The notes under the pieces were generated by a model, which saw nothing but the letters and a program-made list of their open reading frames with translations, searched no databases and had not been told where the DNA came from. From assembly GCA_964618855.1 (NCBI GenBank), contig CAZUCD010000062.1:1-20555 (forward strand): DNA of 20,555 nt, in the 5' to 3' direction. Both the position numbers and the translations under genes were made by a program. How positions within the stretch are numbered: the first letter of the stretch is position 1; each line of letters begins with the position of its first letter. This document shows, one piece after another, positions 1-7,780 of the stretch. The stretch is from CAZUCD01 sp964618855. Lineage in GTDB: Bacteria; Sumerlaeota; Sumerlaeia; SLMS01; JANRJK01.

Positions 1-1298
1 GAGCCCCGCGAGTGCCTCGACGCTCTCGGCCACCGGCGCTGAGGAGGCGCCGTCGAGTTCCTCGCGGATGTCCAGCGCTTCCTTGTGGATCGTCTGCGCC
101 TCGGAGTAGCGCCCCTCGCGGCGCTTCAACTCGCCGAGCTCGAACTTGATGTTGGCGACGGGGTGCGAGACCTCGCCGTCGGACTTGATGCGGGCATCGA
201 TGGCGCGCTGGTAGTACTGCTGGGCATCGGAGGGGCGCCCGCGGGAGCCCAGGACGCGGCCAAGCGCCACCATCGCGTCGGCGACCTCCGGGCTACCGGC
301 GCCCAGGATGCGCTCGCGGATGGCGAGGGCGCNNNNNNNNNNAGCAACTGCCGCGCGAGGACCGTCGCCGCGTCCGCGGTCATGATGTCCTCGTCCCCGC
401 CACGCGAGACGGCGAGGAGGAGCGTCGGCGACGAGAAGGCCACGGCGCGGTCGAGGTTCCCGAGCGACTCGTAGGCGGAGGACATGTCCAGCGTCTGCCG
501 CGTCCACTCGGGTTCGAGGATGTTGAGTGCGCGCTCCGCGACGAGGGCCACGTCGCGCTTGTCCGCGCCGGAGAGCCGCATCGCCTCGGCCTCGAGCAGC
601 ATGGCACGCGCCGCCTCGGGGCTTCGCGGACCTCGCAGGTCCGCGACGGCTCGCGTGGACTCGGTGAACGCACCCAGCGCCTCGGCCGGGTTGCCCGCGC
701 GCAGCATTGCCAGGCCGAGCGCCCGCCATGCCTCGGGATCCTCCGGGGTCTGCCGCGCAATGTTGGCGAAAAGCTGTCCCGTCTCCGCAATGGAAGCCGC
801 GTCGTTCGAGGTGCGGAGCTTGAGGGTGGCCTCGGCTGCAAGGAACTCGACCGGCTCAGGGTCCGGCGTGTTCGCCCCGAGGGCCTCGACGAGGAGGGAG
901 CGTTCGGCACGGAGCGACTGCCGCTCGGAGAGGAGCTCCTCCATGCGCGCCCGGTCCTCGGGGGAGGGCGCGCGGGCGGCTTCCGCCAGGGTTGCGGGGA
1001 ATGGCACCGCGCGCGCGAGCCGGGAGGCCAACTCCCGCTCGCGGCGCTGCAGCGCAAAGAGCCGCTCGAGGGTCTCGCTCTGCCGCCCGGCGTCGGCCCG
1101 CAGGCGGTCCTTCCGCTCGCGGTCCATCTCGGAGATGGTCTTGCGCGCGGAAACAAGGGCGCCCGTGCTGGAGGATTGCGTGACAAACAGGAATCCAATG
1201 GCGATTGCCAGCGGCATCACAATGACGGCGCCCAGGACGACGCCGCGCCCCGCCTTCATCGGCGGGGGCTCGGAGTAACGGGATCGTGTGTCGGACAT
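1..1298 (-). CDS. Membrane-anchored TPR/coiled-coil protein (C-terminal end beyond window; contains assembly gap)
   Basis: The chosen ATG at 1296-1298 gives a short Pro-rich cytosolic tail and then one strong membrane span at about residues 18-38. A charged helical region rich in Arg/Glu follows (about 45-150, probable coiled coil), and then tetratricopeptide-like repeats with motifs such as PEDPEAWRALGLAMLRAGNP and GRYSEAQTIHKEALDIREEL. The Ns at 333-342 interrupt it. Upstream of the gap the frame ends in LARQL; downstream, reading from about 330 to 1 in another phase, it continues in convincing TPR sequence starting ALAIRERILG. So it is one gene with a gap of unknown true length. The family resembles the TPR tails of planctomycete-type Ser/Thr kinases, but no kinase domain precedes the membrane span here. 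A scaffold for protein-protein contacts outside the inner membrane is likely; the specific role is unknown. Confidence 0.8.
333..342. other. Assembly gap (10 Ns)
   Basis: Ten unspecified bases. The coding phase of the TPR gene differs on the two sides: codons start at positions with remainder 2 modulo 3 on the upstream side and 0 on the downstream side. The true missing length is therefore not 10, or a base error flanks the gap. Confidence 0.99.
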
Positions 1299-1624
1299 CC
1301 GCGCGGTCGGCCCCAGAATCGGTCGGTTGGTCCTGCATCCCGCCCCCCGGGAGGGGTCTGTCTCCCACGGGTGGGGAGACGCCGCAATCTTAAGGAACGG
1401 GGAATCGGGGGCCATGGGTCGGGGGACGGAGCCCGGAGGTCAGGGACCGTGGTCCTTCTCCCGTCCGTGCCGATCACTGATCCCCCGCCCCCGATTCCCG
1501 CCTTTCCCATTGCCTGATGACGCGGGGGGGGCGTTCTGATTCCACCAACCGCATCGCGCAGGGCCGCCTTGCCTGGGGTTACCCGGTTGGGCAGGCCGCG
1601 CCACGCCCGAGAGGCTCGATCCAC
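1299..1624. other. Divergent intergenic region with G-rich inverted repeat
   Basis: There are 326 bases between the leftward TPR gene and the rightward ligase gene, so both promoters should lie here; no convincing -35/-10 pair was found by eye. The frame upstream of the ligase ATG stays open back to an ATG at 1517, but that extension has a composition unlike the conserved protein. The stretch holds the inverted repeat listed at 1400-1499, a small GGACC/GGTCC palindrome at 1444-1455, and a GAGAGG Shine-Dalgarno-like motif at 1609-1614. Confidence 0.7.
1400..1499. repeat. Intergenic inverted repeat, G-rich left arm and C-rich right arm
   Basis: Bases 1400-1412 are perfectly complementary to 1487-1499 (13 pairs). 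After an 8-base bulge, 1421-1426 (GGGGGA) pair with 1481-1486 (TCCCCC). The enclosed segment carries CGGAGGTCAGGG at 1434-1445, the same 12-mer in the same orientation as in the intergenic repeat near 19728. It lies between divergent genes, so it is not placed as a terminator for either one. Confidence 0.75.
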
Positions 1625-3553
1625 ATGGCACGCGCCGTTCCCCAAATGGCCGACCAGGCACAGCTCCGCCTGTTCATGAAGAAGCTCATCAACGACGTTC
1701 ACGCGCTCGAACGCATGATCGCCGAGGGCATGATCGAGAAGGGCAAGCGCCGGATCGGCGTGGAGCAGGAGTTGTTCCTCGTGAATCGCTCGCTGCGCCC
1801 GGCTCCCCTGGCGATGCCGATGCTGGACCACCTGAAGGACCCGGCATTCGTGACCGAGCTCGGGGCGTTCAACCTCGAGTTCAACTCTGACACCTACCTG
1901 TTTGAGGGCGACGCGCTAAGCCGCCTGGAAGGCGAGCTCAACGCCAAGCTCGCGAAGGCGCGCGAGGCGTGCGCCGCCGTCGGGGGCGAGGTCGTCCTCG
2001 CGGGCATCCTGCCCACGCTCGAGAAGGCGGACCTCGGCCTCGACATGATGGCCCCCGTCCCGCGCTACCGCACGATGAACGAGGTCATGACGGCCCTGCG
2101 CGGGGAACCCTACGAGTTCCGAATCACCGGCATAGACGAGCTGATCATGGAGCACGACTCCGTGATGATCGAGGCGTGCAACACCTCGTTCCAGGCGCAC
2201 TTCCAGGTGGGAGCGGACGAGTTCGCGGAGCTATACAACGTCGCGCAGGTTGTGACGGCGCCGCTGCTTGCTTCGGCGACGAACTCGCCGCTCCTCTTCG
2301 GCAAGCGCCTGTGGCGCGAGACGCGCATCGCCCTCTTCCAGCAGTCCATCGACACGCGGACGCTCCCATCCTCCATGCGCGACATCGCCCCGCGCGTCAG
2401 CTTCGGCACGTCCTGGGTCCGCAAGTCCGTGATGGAGATCTTCCGCGAGGACATCACGCGGTTCCGCGTGCTCCTCGGGAGCGAGTACGACGAGGACCCG
2501 TTCGAGGAGATCCGGCAGGGGCGCGTGCCCTCGCTCAAGGCGCTGCGATTCCACAACGGAACCATCTACCGCTGGAACCGCCCGTGCTATGGCTGGACGG
2601 ATGGAAAGGCGCACCTCCGGATCGAGAACCGCGTCATGCCCGCCGGTCCGACGGTCCTGGACGAAGTGGCCAATGCGGCGCTCTTCTGCGGCCTGATGAG
2701 CTCGGTTTCGCGCCACTGGCAGGACGTGACGGAGGCCATGTCCTTCGACGACGCCAAGGCGAACTTCATCGCCGCGGCCCGCATGGGCCTCGAGGCGCAG
2801 TTCCGCTGGTTGGACGGCTCGATACAGCCGGCGCAGAAGCTCATCCTCGACGTCCTCCTGCCCCTCGCCGAGGAGGGCCTCCGCATCAAGAACGTCGCGG
2901 AGCAGGACATCCGGCGCTACCTCGGCGTCATCGAGAAGCGCGTCTCCTCGGGGCAGACGGGGTCGGCCTGGCTGCTCAAGTCCTACGCGGCGACGAAGGG
3001 GAAGGCGAAGCGGAGCGAGCAGATGGCCGCGCTGGTCGGGGCCATGCTCAAGAACCAGCGCGCCGGGCTCCCCGTGCACGAATGGCCCCTCGCCGAGGCC
3101 CGCGACGCGGGCGACTGGCGTGTCAACTACATGCGCGTCGAGCAGTACATGGCCACGGACCTGGTGACCGTGAACGAGGATGAACTCGTTGACCTCGTGG
3201 CGTGCCTCATGGAATGGAATCGCGTTCGGCACGTGCTCGTGGAGGACCGCGAGCACAGGCTGGTCGGCATCGTGTCGCACCGCTCGATCCTGCGCCTCGT
3301 GGCGAAGGGCTTCCGCGCGGGGGACACGTCCGTCATGCCGGTCCGGGAGATCATGGTGCCCAACCCGGTCACCATCCCGCCGGAGACTACGACGCTGGAG
3401 GCGATCCAGGTCATGCGGCAGCACAAGGTCAGCTCCCTGCCCGTGGTGAAGGAAGGCCGCCTGGTCGGCATCGTGACGGAGCGCGACTTCATGCCGCTCG
3501 CGAGCATCCTACTCGAGGAAAAGCTGAAGGAACTGAAGTCGGATGAGGCCTGA
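1625..3553 (+). CDS. Glutamate-cysteine ligase-like (GCS2 family) enzyme fused to a CBS pair
   Basis: 642 aa from the ATG at 1625, preceded by GAGAGG ten bases upstream. An in-frame ATG at 1646 is the alternative start; the ATG at 1517 would add an unlikely arginine/glycine-rich leader. Residues about 20-480 match the GCS2 ligase fold: RIGVEQELFLV near the start, ELGAFNLEFNSDTY, IEACNTSFQAHFQV and NRVMPAGPTVLDEVANAALF. Such enzymes join the gamma-carboxyl of glutamate to an amine using ATP. Residues about 503-630 form two CBS motifs (each ending in LVGIV followed by S or T), which in other proteins bind adenine nucleotides; here they probably tune the ligase to energy charge. No membrane segment is present. 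The stop overlaps the next gene by 11 bases, so the two are co-translated. The true amine substrate is unknown, and glutathione synthesis is not implied because no glutathione synthetase is seen. Confidence 0.88.
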   Translation: MARAVPQMADQAQLRLFMKKLINDVHALERMIAEGMIEKGKRRIGVEQELFLVNRSLRPAPLAMPMLDHLKDPAFVTELGAFNLEFNSDTYLFEGDALSRLEGELNAKLAKAREACAAVGGEVVLAGILPTLEKADLGLDMMAPVPRYRTMNEVMTALRGEPYEFRITGIDELIMEHDSVMIEACNTSFQAHFQVGADEFAELYNVAQVVTAPLLASATNSPLLFGKRLWRETRIALFQQSIDTRTLPSSMRDIAPRVSFGTSWVRKSVMEIFREDITRFRVLLGSEYDEDPFEEIRQGRVPSLKALRFHNGTIYRWNRPCYGWTDGKAHLRIENRVMPAGPTVLDEVANAALFCGLMSSVSRHWQDVTEAMSFDDAKANFIAAARMGLEAQFRWLDGSIQPAQKLILDVLLPLAEEGLRIKNVAEQDIRRYLGVIEKRVSSGQTGSAWLLKSYAATKGKAKRSEQMAALVGAMLKNQRAGLPVHEWPLAEARDAGDWRVNYMRVEQYMATDLVTVNEDELVDLVACLMEWNRVRHVLVEDREHRLVGIVSHRSILRLVAKGFRAGDTSVMPVREIMVPNPVTIPPETTTLEAIQVMRQHKVSSLPVVKEGRLVGIVTERDFMPLASILLEEKLKELKSDEA

Positions 3554-4730
3554 AGCCGCACGGGGCGCCGCAACGCACGAGATTCCGCGCATCCTCGGCT
3601 CCTACCGGGGGGAAAAGCCCGGCCCCACCGTGCTCGTCGTGGCGTGCATGCACGGCAACGAGCCCTCCGGCATGCAGGCGTTCCGCCGGGTCCTGGCGCA
3701 CCTCGAGGAACTCCGGCCGAACATGCGCGGCGAGGTCGTCGGCCTTGTCGGCAACAGGGGCGCCCTCGAACAGAACAGGCGCCACCTCTCCACGGACTTC
3801 AACCGCCTCTGGACGCGGCAGCAGGTGGACGACCTGCGGGCCGGACGCATCTCCCCCGACAAGTCGCCCGAGCACCGCGAGCAGGTCGAGATGCTGGAGG
3901 CCATGGATGAGATTTGCGCGCGGCGCCGCGGCACCCTGTACTGCCTGGACGTGCACACATTCTCGGCCCCGGGGAAGCCGTTCGCCTGCCTCAGCGACAC
4001 GCTTCGCAACCGCAACTTTGCGTTCTCTTTCCCGATTCCCGTGATCCTCGGGCTCGAGGAGGCGCTGGACGGCACGCTGCTCGAGTTCATGAACAGCGAG
4101 GGGCACATCGCGCTGGCATTCGAGGCTGGGCAGCACGACGACCCGCTCTCGGTCGAGAACCACGAGGCGGCCATTTGGCTCTCGCTGGTGTCTGCGGGCT
4201 GCCTGCCGAAGTCGTCGGTGCCGCAGCACGCGAGGCACCTGGCGCGCCTGCGCGAGGCGGGCCGCGGCCTGCCGCACATCATGGAAATCCGCTACCGGCA
4301 CGCCATCTCGGAGGCGGACAGGTTTCGCATGAGGCCGGGCTACTCGAACTTCCAGCCGATCGTGAAGGGAGAGCCGCTCGCCGACGACGCGCGGGGCGAG
4401 GTCCGGGCACGCGAAGCCGGCATGATCCTCATGCCGCTCTACCAGCCTCTCGGCAACGACGGGTTCTTCCTCGGGCGCGAGGTCCGCGCGTTCTGGCTCC
4501 GAGTCTCCGCGCTGATCCGCCACGCCCGCCTCGACGCCTTCGTGCACCTCCTCCCCGGCGTGTCCCGCCACCCCGACTGGGAGGGCGCGCTCCTCGTCGA
4601 TCCGCAGATCGCACGCTGGTACGTGATGGAGATCTTCCACCTGCTCGGGTTCCGCCGCGAACGGCCCGTCGGCGACTTCCTCGTCGTCAGCCGCCGCCTC
4701 TACGACTTCGAGCCGCGCGGGTTGCATTAG
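3543..4730 (+). CDS. Succinylglutamate desuccinylase/aspartoacylase-family zinc hydrolase
   Basis: 395 aa, with an ATG inside the last codons of the upstream ligase gene. The M14-like zinc carboxypeptidase fold of AstE/AspA is clear: HGNEPSG (zinc ligands H37 and E40), GNRGALEQNRRHLSTDFNRLW (substrate-carboxylate-binding N, R and D-x-N-R of the family), LDVHTFSAPG (third ligand H138) and FEAGQH with the likely catalytic E194. Residues about 270-340 form the beta-rich C-terminal domain seen in these enzymes, and a further 50-residue tail follows. Family members hydrolyse N-acyl amino acids or deacylate related amides. Tight coupling to a ligase that forms a gamma-glutamyl amide suggests synthesis and trimming of one small molecule, but the substrate cannot be read from sequence. 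Cytosolic; no signal peptide. Confidence 0.88.
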   Translation: MRPEAARGAATHEIPRILGSYRGEKPGPTVLVVACMHGNEPSGMQAFRRVLAHLEELRPNMRGEVVGLVGNRGALEQNRRHLSTDFNRLWTRQQVDDLRAGRISPDKSPEHREQVEMLEAMDEICARRRGTLYCLDVHTFSAPGKPFACLSDTLRNRNFAFSFPIPVILGLEEALDGTLLEFMNSEGHIALAFEAGQHDDPLSVENHEAAIWLSLVSAGCLPKSSVPQHARHLARLREAGRGLPHIMEIRYRHAISEADRFRMRPGYSNFQPIVKGEPLADDARGEVRAREAGMILMPLYQPLGNDGFFLGREVRAFWLRVSALIRHARLDAFVHLLPGVSRHPDWEGALLVDPQIARWYVMEIFHLLGFRRERPVGDFLVVSRRLYDFEPRGLH

Positions 4731-4743
4731 CTGCAGCCGGGGT

Positions 4744-5382
4744 TCAAGGCTCCCAGTCGAGAACAAAGTAGGCTTCCTCGAATCGTCCCATGTATTTCTG
4801 GGTGACGCTTTCCAGGCGGACCATCGCGGCAATAGCCGCAAGGACGACGACCCAGGACATCACAGCCGTCGCGATGCCATCCCCTCCCCGCAGTGTGAGG
4901 ATGAGCCCGAAGATCGCGAGCACGGGAAGGCCCGAGGCCCACGAACAGAGGATGGCCTTCAGCGCTGCGGACACGGGGTTCATCGCGTTGGGCCCCTTGC
5001 AGGCAACGGTTGCGGCCGCGAGCATCATCGATTTTGCGGTGGCGTGTTGTGCTGAAAAGTAGGTGGGTATGGCGGTCCAGATCAGAGCCACTTCGCCGAA
5101 CTCGAAAGTCGCCCTCGGATCGTGTCTTGCCGCGAGGGCGAACCCCACCAGCATGGCCGCCGAAAACACCTGCACAAGCCTCAAGCCAACGTCCGCCAGA
5201 GCATAGTTGTTCTCGAGTTTGGAGCCGAGAAACTCGGCCGGCCTGACGGGGGTCACCGCCAACGCGGCCCGCCGTTGCGGCTCCGTGAGGACAGCGAGTC
5301 GTTGCCCGAGGACGATTGCCATCCAAACCGGGTAGCCCAGAAGTGCCGTGAGCACTATGTAGAGGGCGATGTATCCCGGCAT
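4744..5382 (-). CDS. Unassigned integral membrane protein, ABC-2 permease-like motif
   Basis: 212 aa. The ATG at 5380-5382 is preferred because GAGGAA lies nine bases upstream; a GTG at 5412 in the same frame is possible. About five hydrophobic segments are visible (residues 3-22, 60-78, 86-115, 130-155 and 160-178). Between the first two, LTEPQRRAALAVTPVRPAEFLGSKL resembles the amphipathic stretch of ABC-2 permeases (ERE-G-T-LLLTTPL-P-EILLGK). That is only a partial resemblance, and no ATPase is adjacent. It converges on the hydrolase gene with 13 bases between stop codons. Codon use is less GC-biased than in its neighbours. It could be a truncated or acquired permease, or a separate family. 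Confidence 0.6.
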   Translation of the reverse strand: MPGYIALYIVLTALLGYPVWMAIVLGQRLAVLTEPQRRAALAVTPVRPAEFLGSKLENNYALADVGLRLVQVFSAAMLVGFALAARHDPRATFEFGEVALIWTAIPTYFSAQHATAKSMMLAAATVACKGPNAMNPVSAALKAILCSWASGLPVLAIFGLILTLRGGDGIATAVMSWVVVLAAIAAMVRLESVTQKYMGRFEEAYFVLDWEP

Positions 5383-5710
5383 GGGTCGCGGTTCCTCGGC
5401 CGAGGCGATCACCTGATATTGGATCGCAGATCGAGCACGAACGTCCTGCAGCGACCCTGAGACCTTGGCTCTTCCTTCTTACTCCACGATGGCCACAAGG
5501 AACGCCAAGACTACAGGCAAAACTGCCTGTTGGGCGGTCAGGCATTCAACTGAAGATCATCGGAATGGACCGGGCCTGCTGTGGGTGCTTTTGGCCGGGG
5601 ATCGGATGGAGTTCGGCGAGCATGTGGCATTAGGTCCTCGGACACTGGGGCCGTCTTCCCTTCACGCGTCCCGCTTGCCTACGCCCGGGGGATGATTGAG
5701 CATCCGGTTC
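5383..5710. other. Divergent intergenic region
   Basis: There are 328 bases between the leftward membrane protein and the rightward hybrid kinase, less GC-rich than the genes. It must hold the promoters for both, but none could be placed confidently. On the minus strand, in the membrane-protein frame, a short hydrophobic reading stretch (LPVVLAFLVAIVE) ends at TAA 5479-5481. It has no start codon and is not called a gene. The one clear structure is the hairpin at 5513-5530. Confidence 0.6.
5513..5530. repeat. Perfect 7-bp hairpin, 4-base loop
   Basis: ACAGGCA at 5513-5519 and TGCCTGT at 5524-5530 flank the loop AAAC. No T-run follows on either strand, so it is not called a terminator. An operator, an mRNA structure or chance are all possible. 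Confidence 0.5.
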
Positions 5711-7780
5711 ATGGACACACCCGCCCCCAAGGCTGCACACGAGCGAATCCCGACTCCTGATCAGATCGCCAAGGCGAGTGTCCAGCGCGCACACGTCGAT
5801 CCCACGCTGCTATCCGAGACGAGCCGTCTCTCGGCGGCGCTCGATGCCGGGCGCGTCATGTGCTGGGAGTGGGACATCGCAGAGAACCACTGCTACTTCA
5901 CGACCGACCACGTGGCATTCTTTGGACTGCCCCCAACCACGGACCCCGTGGAACTTGCGAACCCAAACGTCGGGGTGGTGGACGAGGATGCCGAGAAGGT
6001 CATGGAGGCTGCTCGGATCGCCCTTCTGGGAGGGCCGGAGCTGATGATCGAGTTCCGCGGCAAGGTCCCCGACAACCACGGACAGACGCGCTGGTATGCG
6101 GCGAACGCTCGCACGATCCGCCGGCCCGACGGCACGCCCATCCGCATGGTGGGCATCACGCGGGAGATATCACAGCGCAAGCGCCTCGAACTCGCCCTGG
6201 CCGAGCGGGAGTCGCTCCTGCGCTCCGTGGCGAACAACATCCCGGACGCGGCGTTGTTCCAGATCATCGCGCAGGGAGGCGCCGCACCGCGGCTGAGCTA
6301 CGCGAGCGGCAACCTCAGCCACCTCATGGACAGGAACATCCCGCTGGGCGAGGTCGGGGTGACGGCGCTCCTCAAGACGATCCCCGAGCCTACGCGCGGC
6401 CAGTTCCGCCGGGCACTCGCCTCGCCGGACGAGTCGGGCGAGCCGCTCGACTTCGAAGTGTCCGTGGTCCCGGACGTCGGGCACAGGCGGGTGGTGAGGC
6501 TGAGGGCGGCCGCGCGAGCGATCGGCCCGGGAGTCGCCGCCTTCGATGGCATCGCCTCCGACGTGACGGCCCTCCGAAACGAGGAGGAACGGCGCCGCAC
6601 CTTCGAGCGCGGCCTTTGGGAAATGCAGCGGCTGGAGAGCCTCGGCCTGCTTGCGGGGGGCATCGCACACGACTTCAACAATCTCCTGACGGGCATCCTC
6701 GGCAACGCGAGCCTGCTGGAGCGCGTCATTCCCCCGGACTCCCCGCACCAGGATGCGATCGACCAGATACTCCGCGCCTCGCTCAGCGCAGCGGACCTCT
6801 GCCGACAGATGCTCTCCTACGCCGGCAGGAAGGAAATCCGCATCCGGCGCTGCATCCTGTCCAACCTGATCCGGGACACCGTGGACCTCGTCAGGGCGTC
6901 GATCCCCCGGTCTTCCAACGTCGTGCTGCAACTGGACGAGGACATCCCCCCCATCCGCGCCGACGTCGTACAGCTCCAGCAGGTGCTGATGAACCTGATC
7001 ATCAACGCGGCGGAGGCGCTTCCCGCAGGGAAGGGCACCATCCAGGTCCGTACGTCGGTGAACTCGGCCCCCGATGGCTCCGGCGTTCCCTTCGTGAAGC
7101 TCTGCGTGGAGGACGACGGGTGCGGCATCCCGGCAGATGCGATCCCGCACCTTTTCGAGCCGTTCTACTCGACGAAGTTCGCGGGCCGCGGACTCGGGCT
7201 TTCCGCCGCGCAGGGCATCGTCTCGCTCCATGGTGGGCGCATCGACGTGGAGTCCACCGTCGGCAGGGGGAGCTGTTTCTGCGTCCAGATCCCGCTCGTC
7301 CTTTCCGACGACGAGAGCGACCGCGCCTCGGCGGACAACGAGGCCGAGGGCCTGCTCGACGGCAAGGGCACGATCCTGGTCGTCGACGACGAGGAGTGGC
7401 CGCTGCGCGTTGTGGAGAAGATCGCGCGGTCGCTCGGGTACCAGGTCGCGCTGGCGCACGACGGTCGGGAGGCGCTCGCCCTGCTCGAAGCGCTACCGGA
7501 CGTCGTCCTGATGGTCCTCGACATCACGATGCCCGTCATGGACGGGATCGAGGTGCTCAAGCGGCTGTCCATGCAGCACCGCTTCCTGCCCGTGGTGCTG
7601 ATGAGCGGCCACGCAGGACCGGGGCTGGAGAAGCGCCTCGAGGGCTTGTCCTCCCCGGTGTTTCTCCCGAAGCCCTTCACGCGCGCGACCTTCATCGAAG
7701 CCGCGGCGCGGGCGCTGATCCTCGCGCGCGACCGGGGCAAGCGCGGCAGCAGCGAGTCGATCCCCCCGCTCACGCCATGA
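5711..7780 (+). CDS. Soluble hybrid sensor histidine kinase (PAS-PAS-HisKA-HATPase-receiver)
   Basis: 689 aa from the ATG at 5711. A TTG at 5696, directly after an in-frame TGA, is the other start; neither has an ideal Shine-Dalgarno. Domains in order: PAS with its C-terminal PAC (about 35-165, ending GTPIRMVGITREISQRK); a second, degenerate PAS (about 170-295); HisKA with GGIAHDFNN, phospho-acceptor H320; HATPase with N432 (NLIINAAEAL), the G1 box DDGCGIP, the F box LFEPFYSTK and the G2 box GRGLGLS; and a receiver (about 555-675) with VVDDEE, phospho-acceptor D604 (LDITMP), VLMSGHA and LPKPF. All key residues are present, so kinase and receiver should be active. There is no transmembrane segment, so it should sense a cytosolic cue. 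No DNA-binding output domain is attached and no partner regulator is adjacent. The stop overlaps the next start (ATGA). Confidence 0.93.
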   Translation: MDTPAPKAAHERIPTPDQIAKASVQRAHVDPTLLSETSRLSAALDAGRVMCWEWDIAENHCYFTTDHVAFFGLPPTTDPVELANPNVGVVDEDAEKVMEAARIALLGGPELMIEFRGKVPDNHGQTRWYAANARTIRRPDGTPIRMVGITREISQRKRLELALAERESLLRSVANNIPDAALFQIIAQGGAAPRLSYASGNLSHLMDRNIPLGEVGVTALLKTIPEPTRGQFRRALASPDESGEPLDFEVSVVPDVGHRRVVRLRAAARAIGPGVAAFDGIASDVTALRNEEERRRTFERGLWEMQRLESLGLLAGGIAHDFNNLLTGILGNASLLERVIPPDSPHQDAIDQILRASLSAADLCRQMLSYAGRKEIRIRRCILSNLIRDTVDLVRASIPRSSNVVLQLDEDIPPIRADVVQLQQVLMNLIINAAEALPAGKGTIQVRTSVNSAPDGSGVPFVKLCVEDDGCGIPADAIPHLFEPFYSTKFAGRGLGLSAAQGIVSLHGGRIDVESTVGRGSCFCVQIPLVLSDDESDRASADNEAEGLLDGKGTILVVDDEEWPLRVVEKIARSLGYQVALAHDGREALALLEALPDVVLMVLDITMPVMDGIEVLKRLSMQHRFLPVVLMSGHAGPGLEKRLEGLSSPVFLPKPFTRATFIEAAARALILARDRGKRGSSESIPPLTP

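Noticed and set aside
5479..5556. Short hydrophobic minus-strand reading stretch ending in TAA
   Set aside because: Only 25 codons with no start codon and no Shine-Dalgarno; at most a remnant.
5860..7776. Plus-strand open frame leading into the GalT-like protein as a 941-residue fusion
   Set aside because: The upstream part is out of frame with the real hybrid kinase and is Arg/Pro/Gly-rich; the ATG at 7777 with ATGA coupling is the true start.
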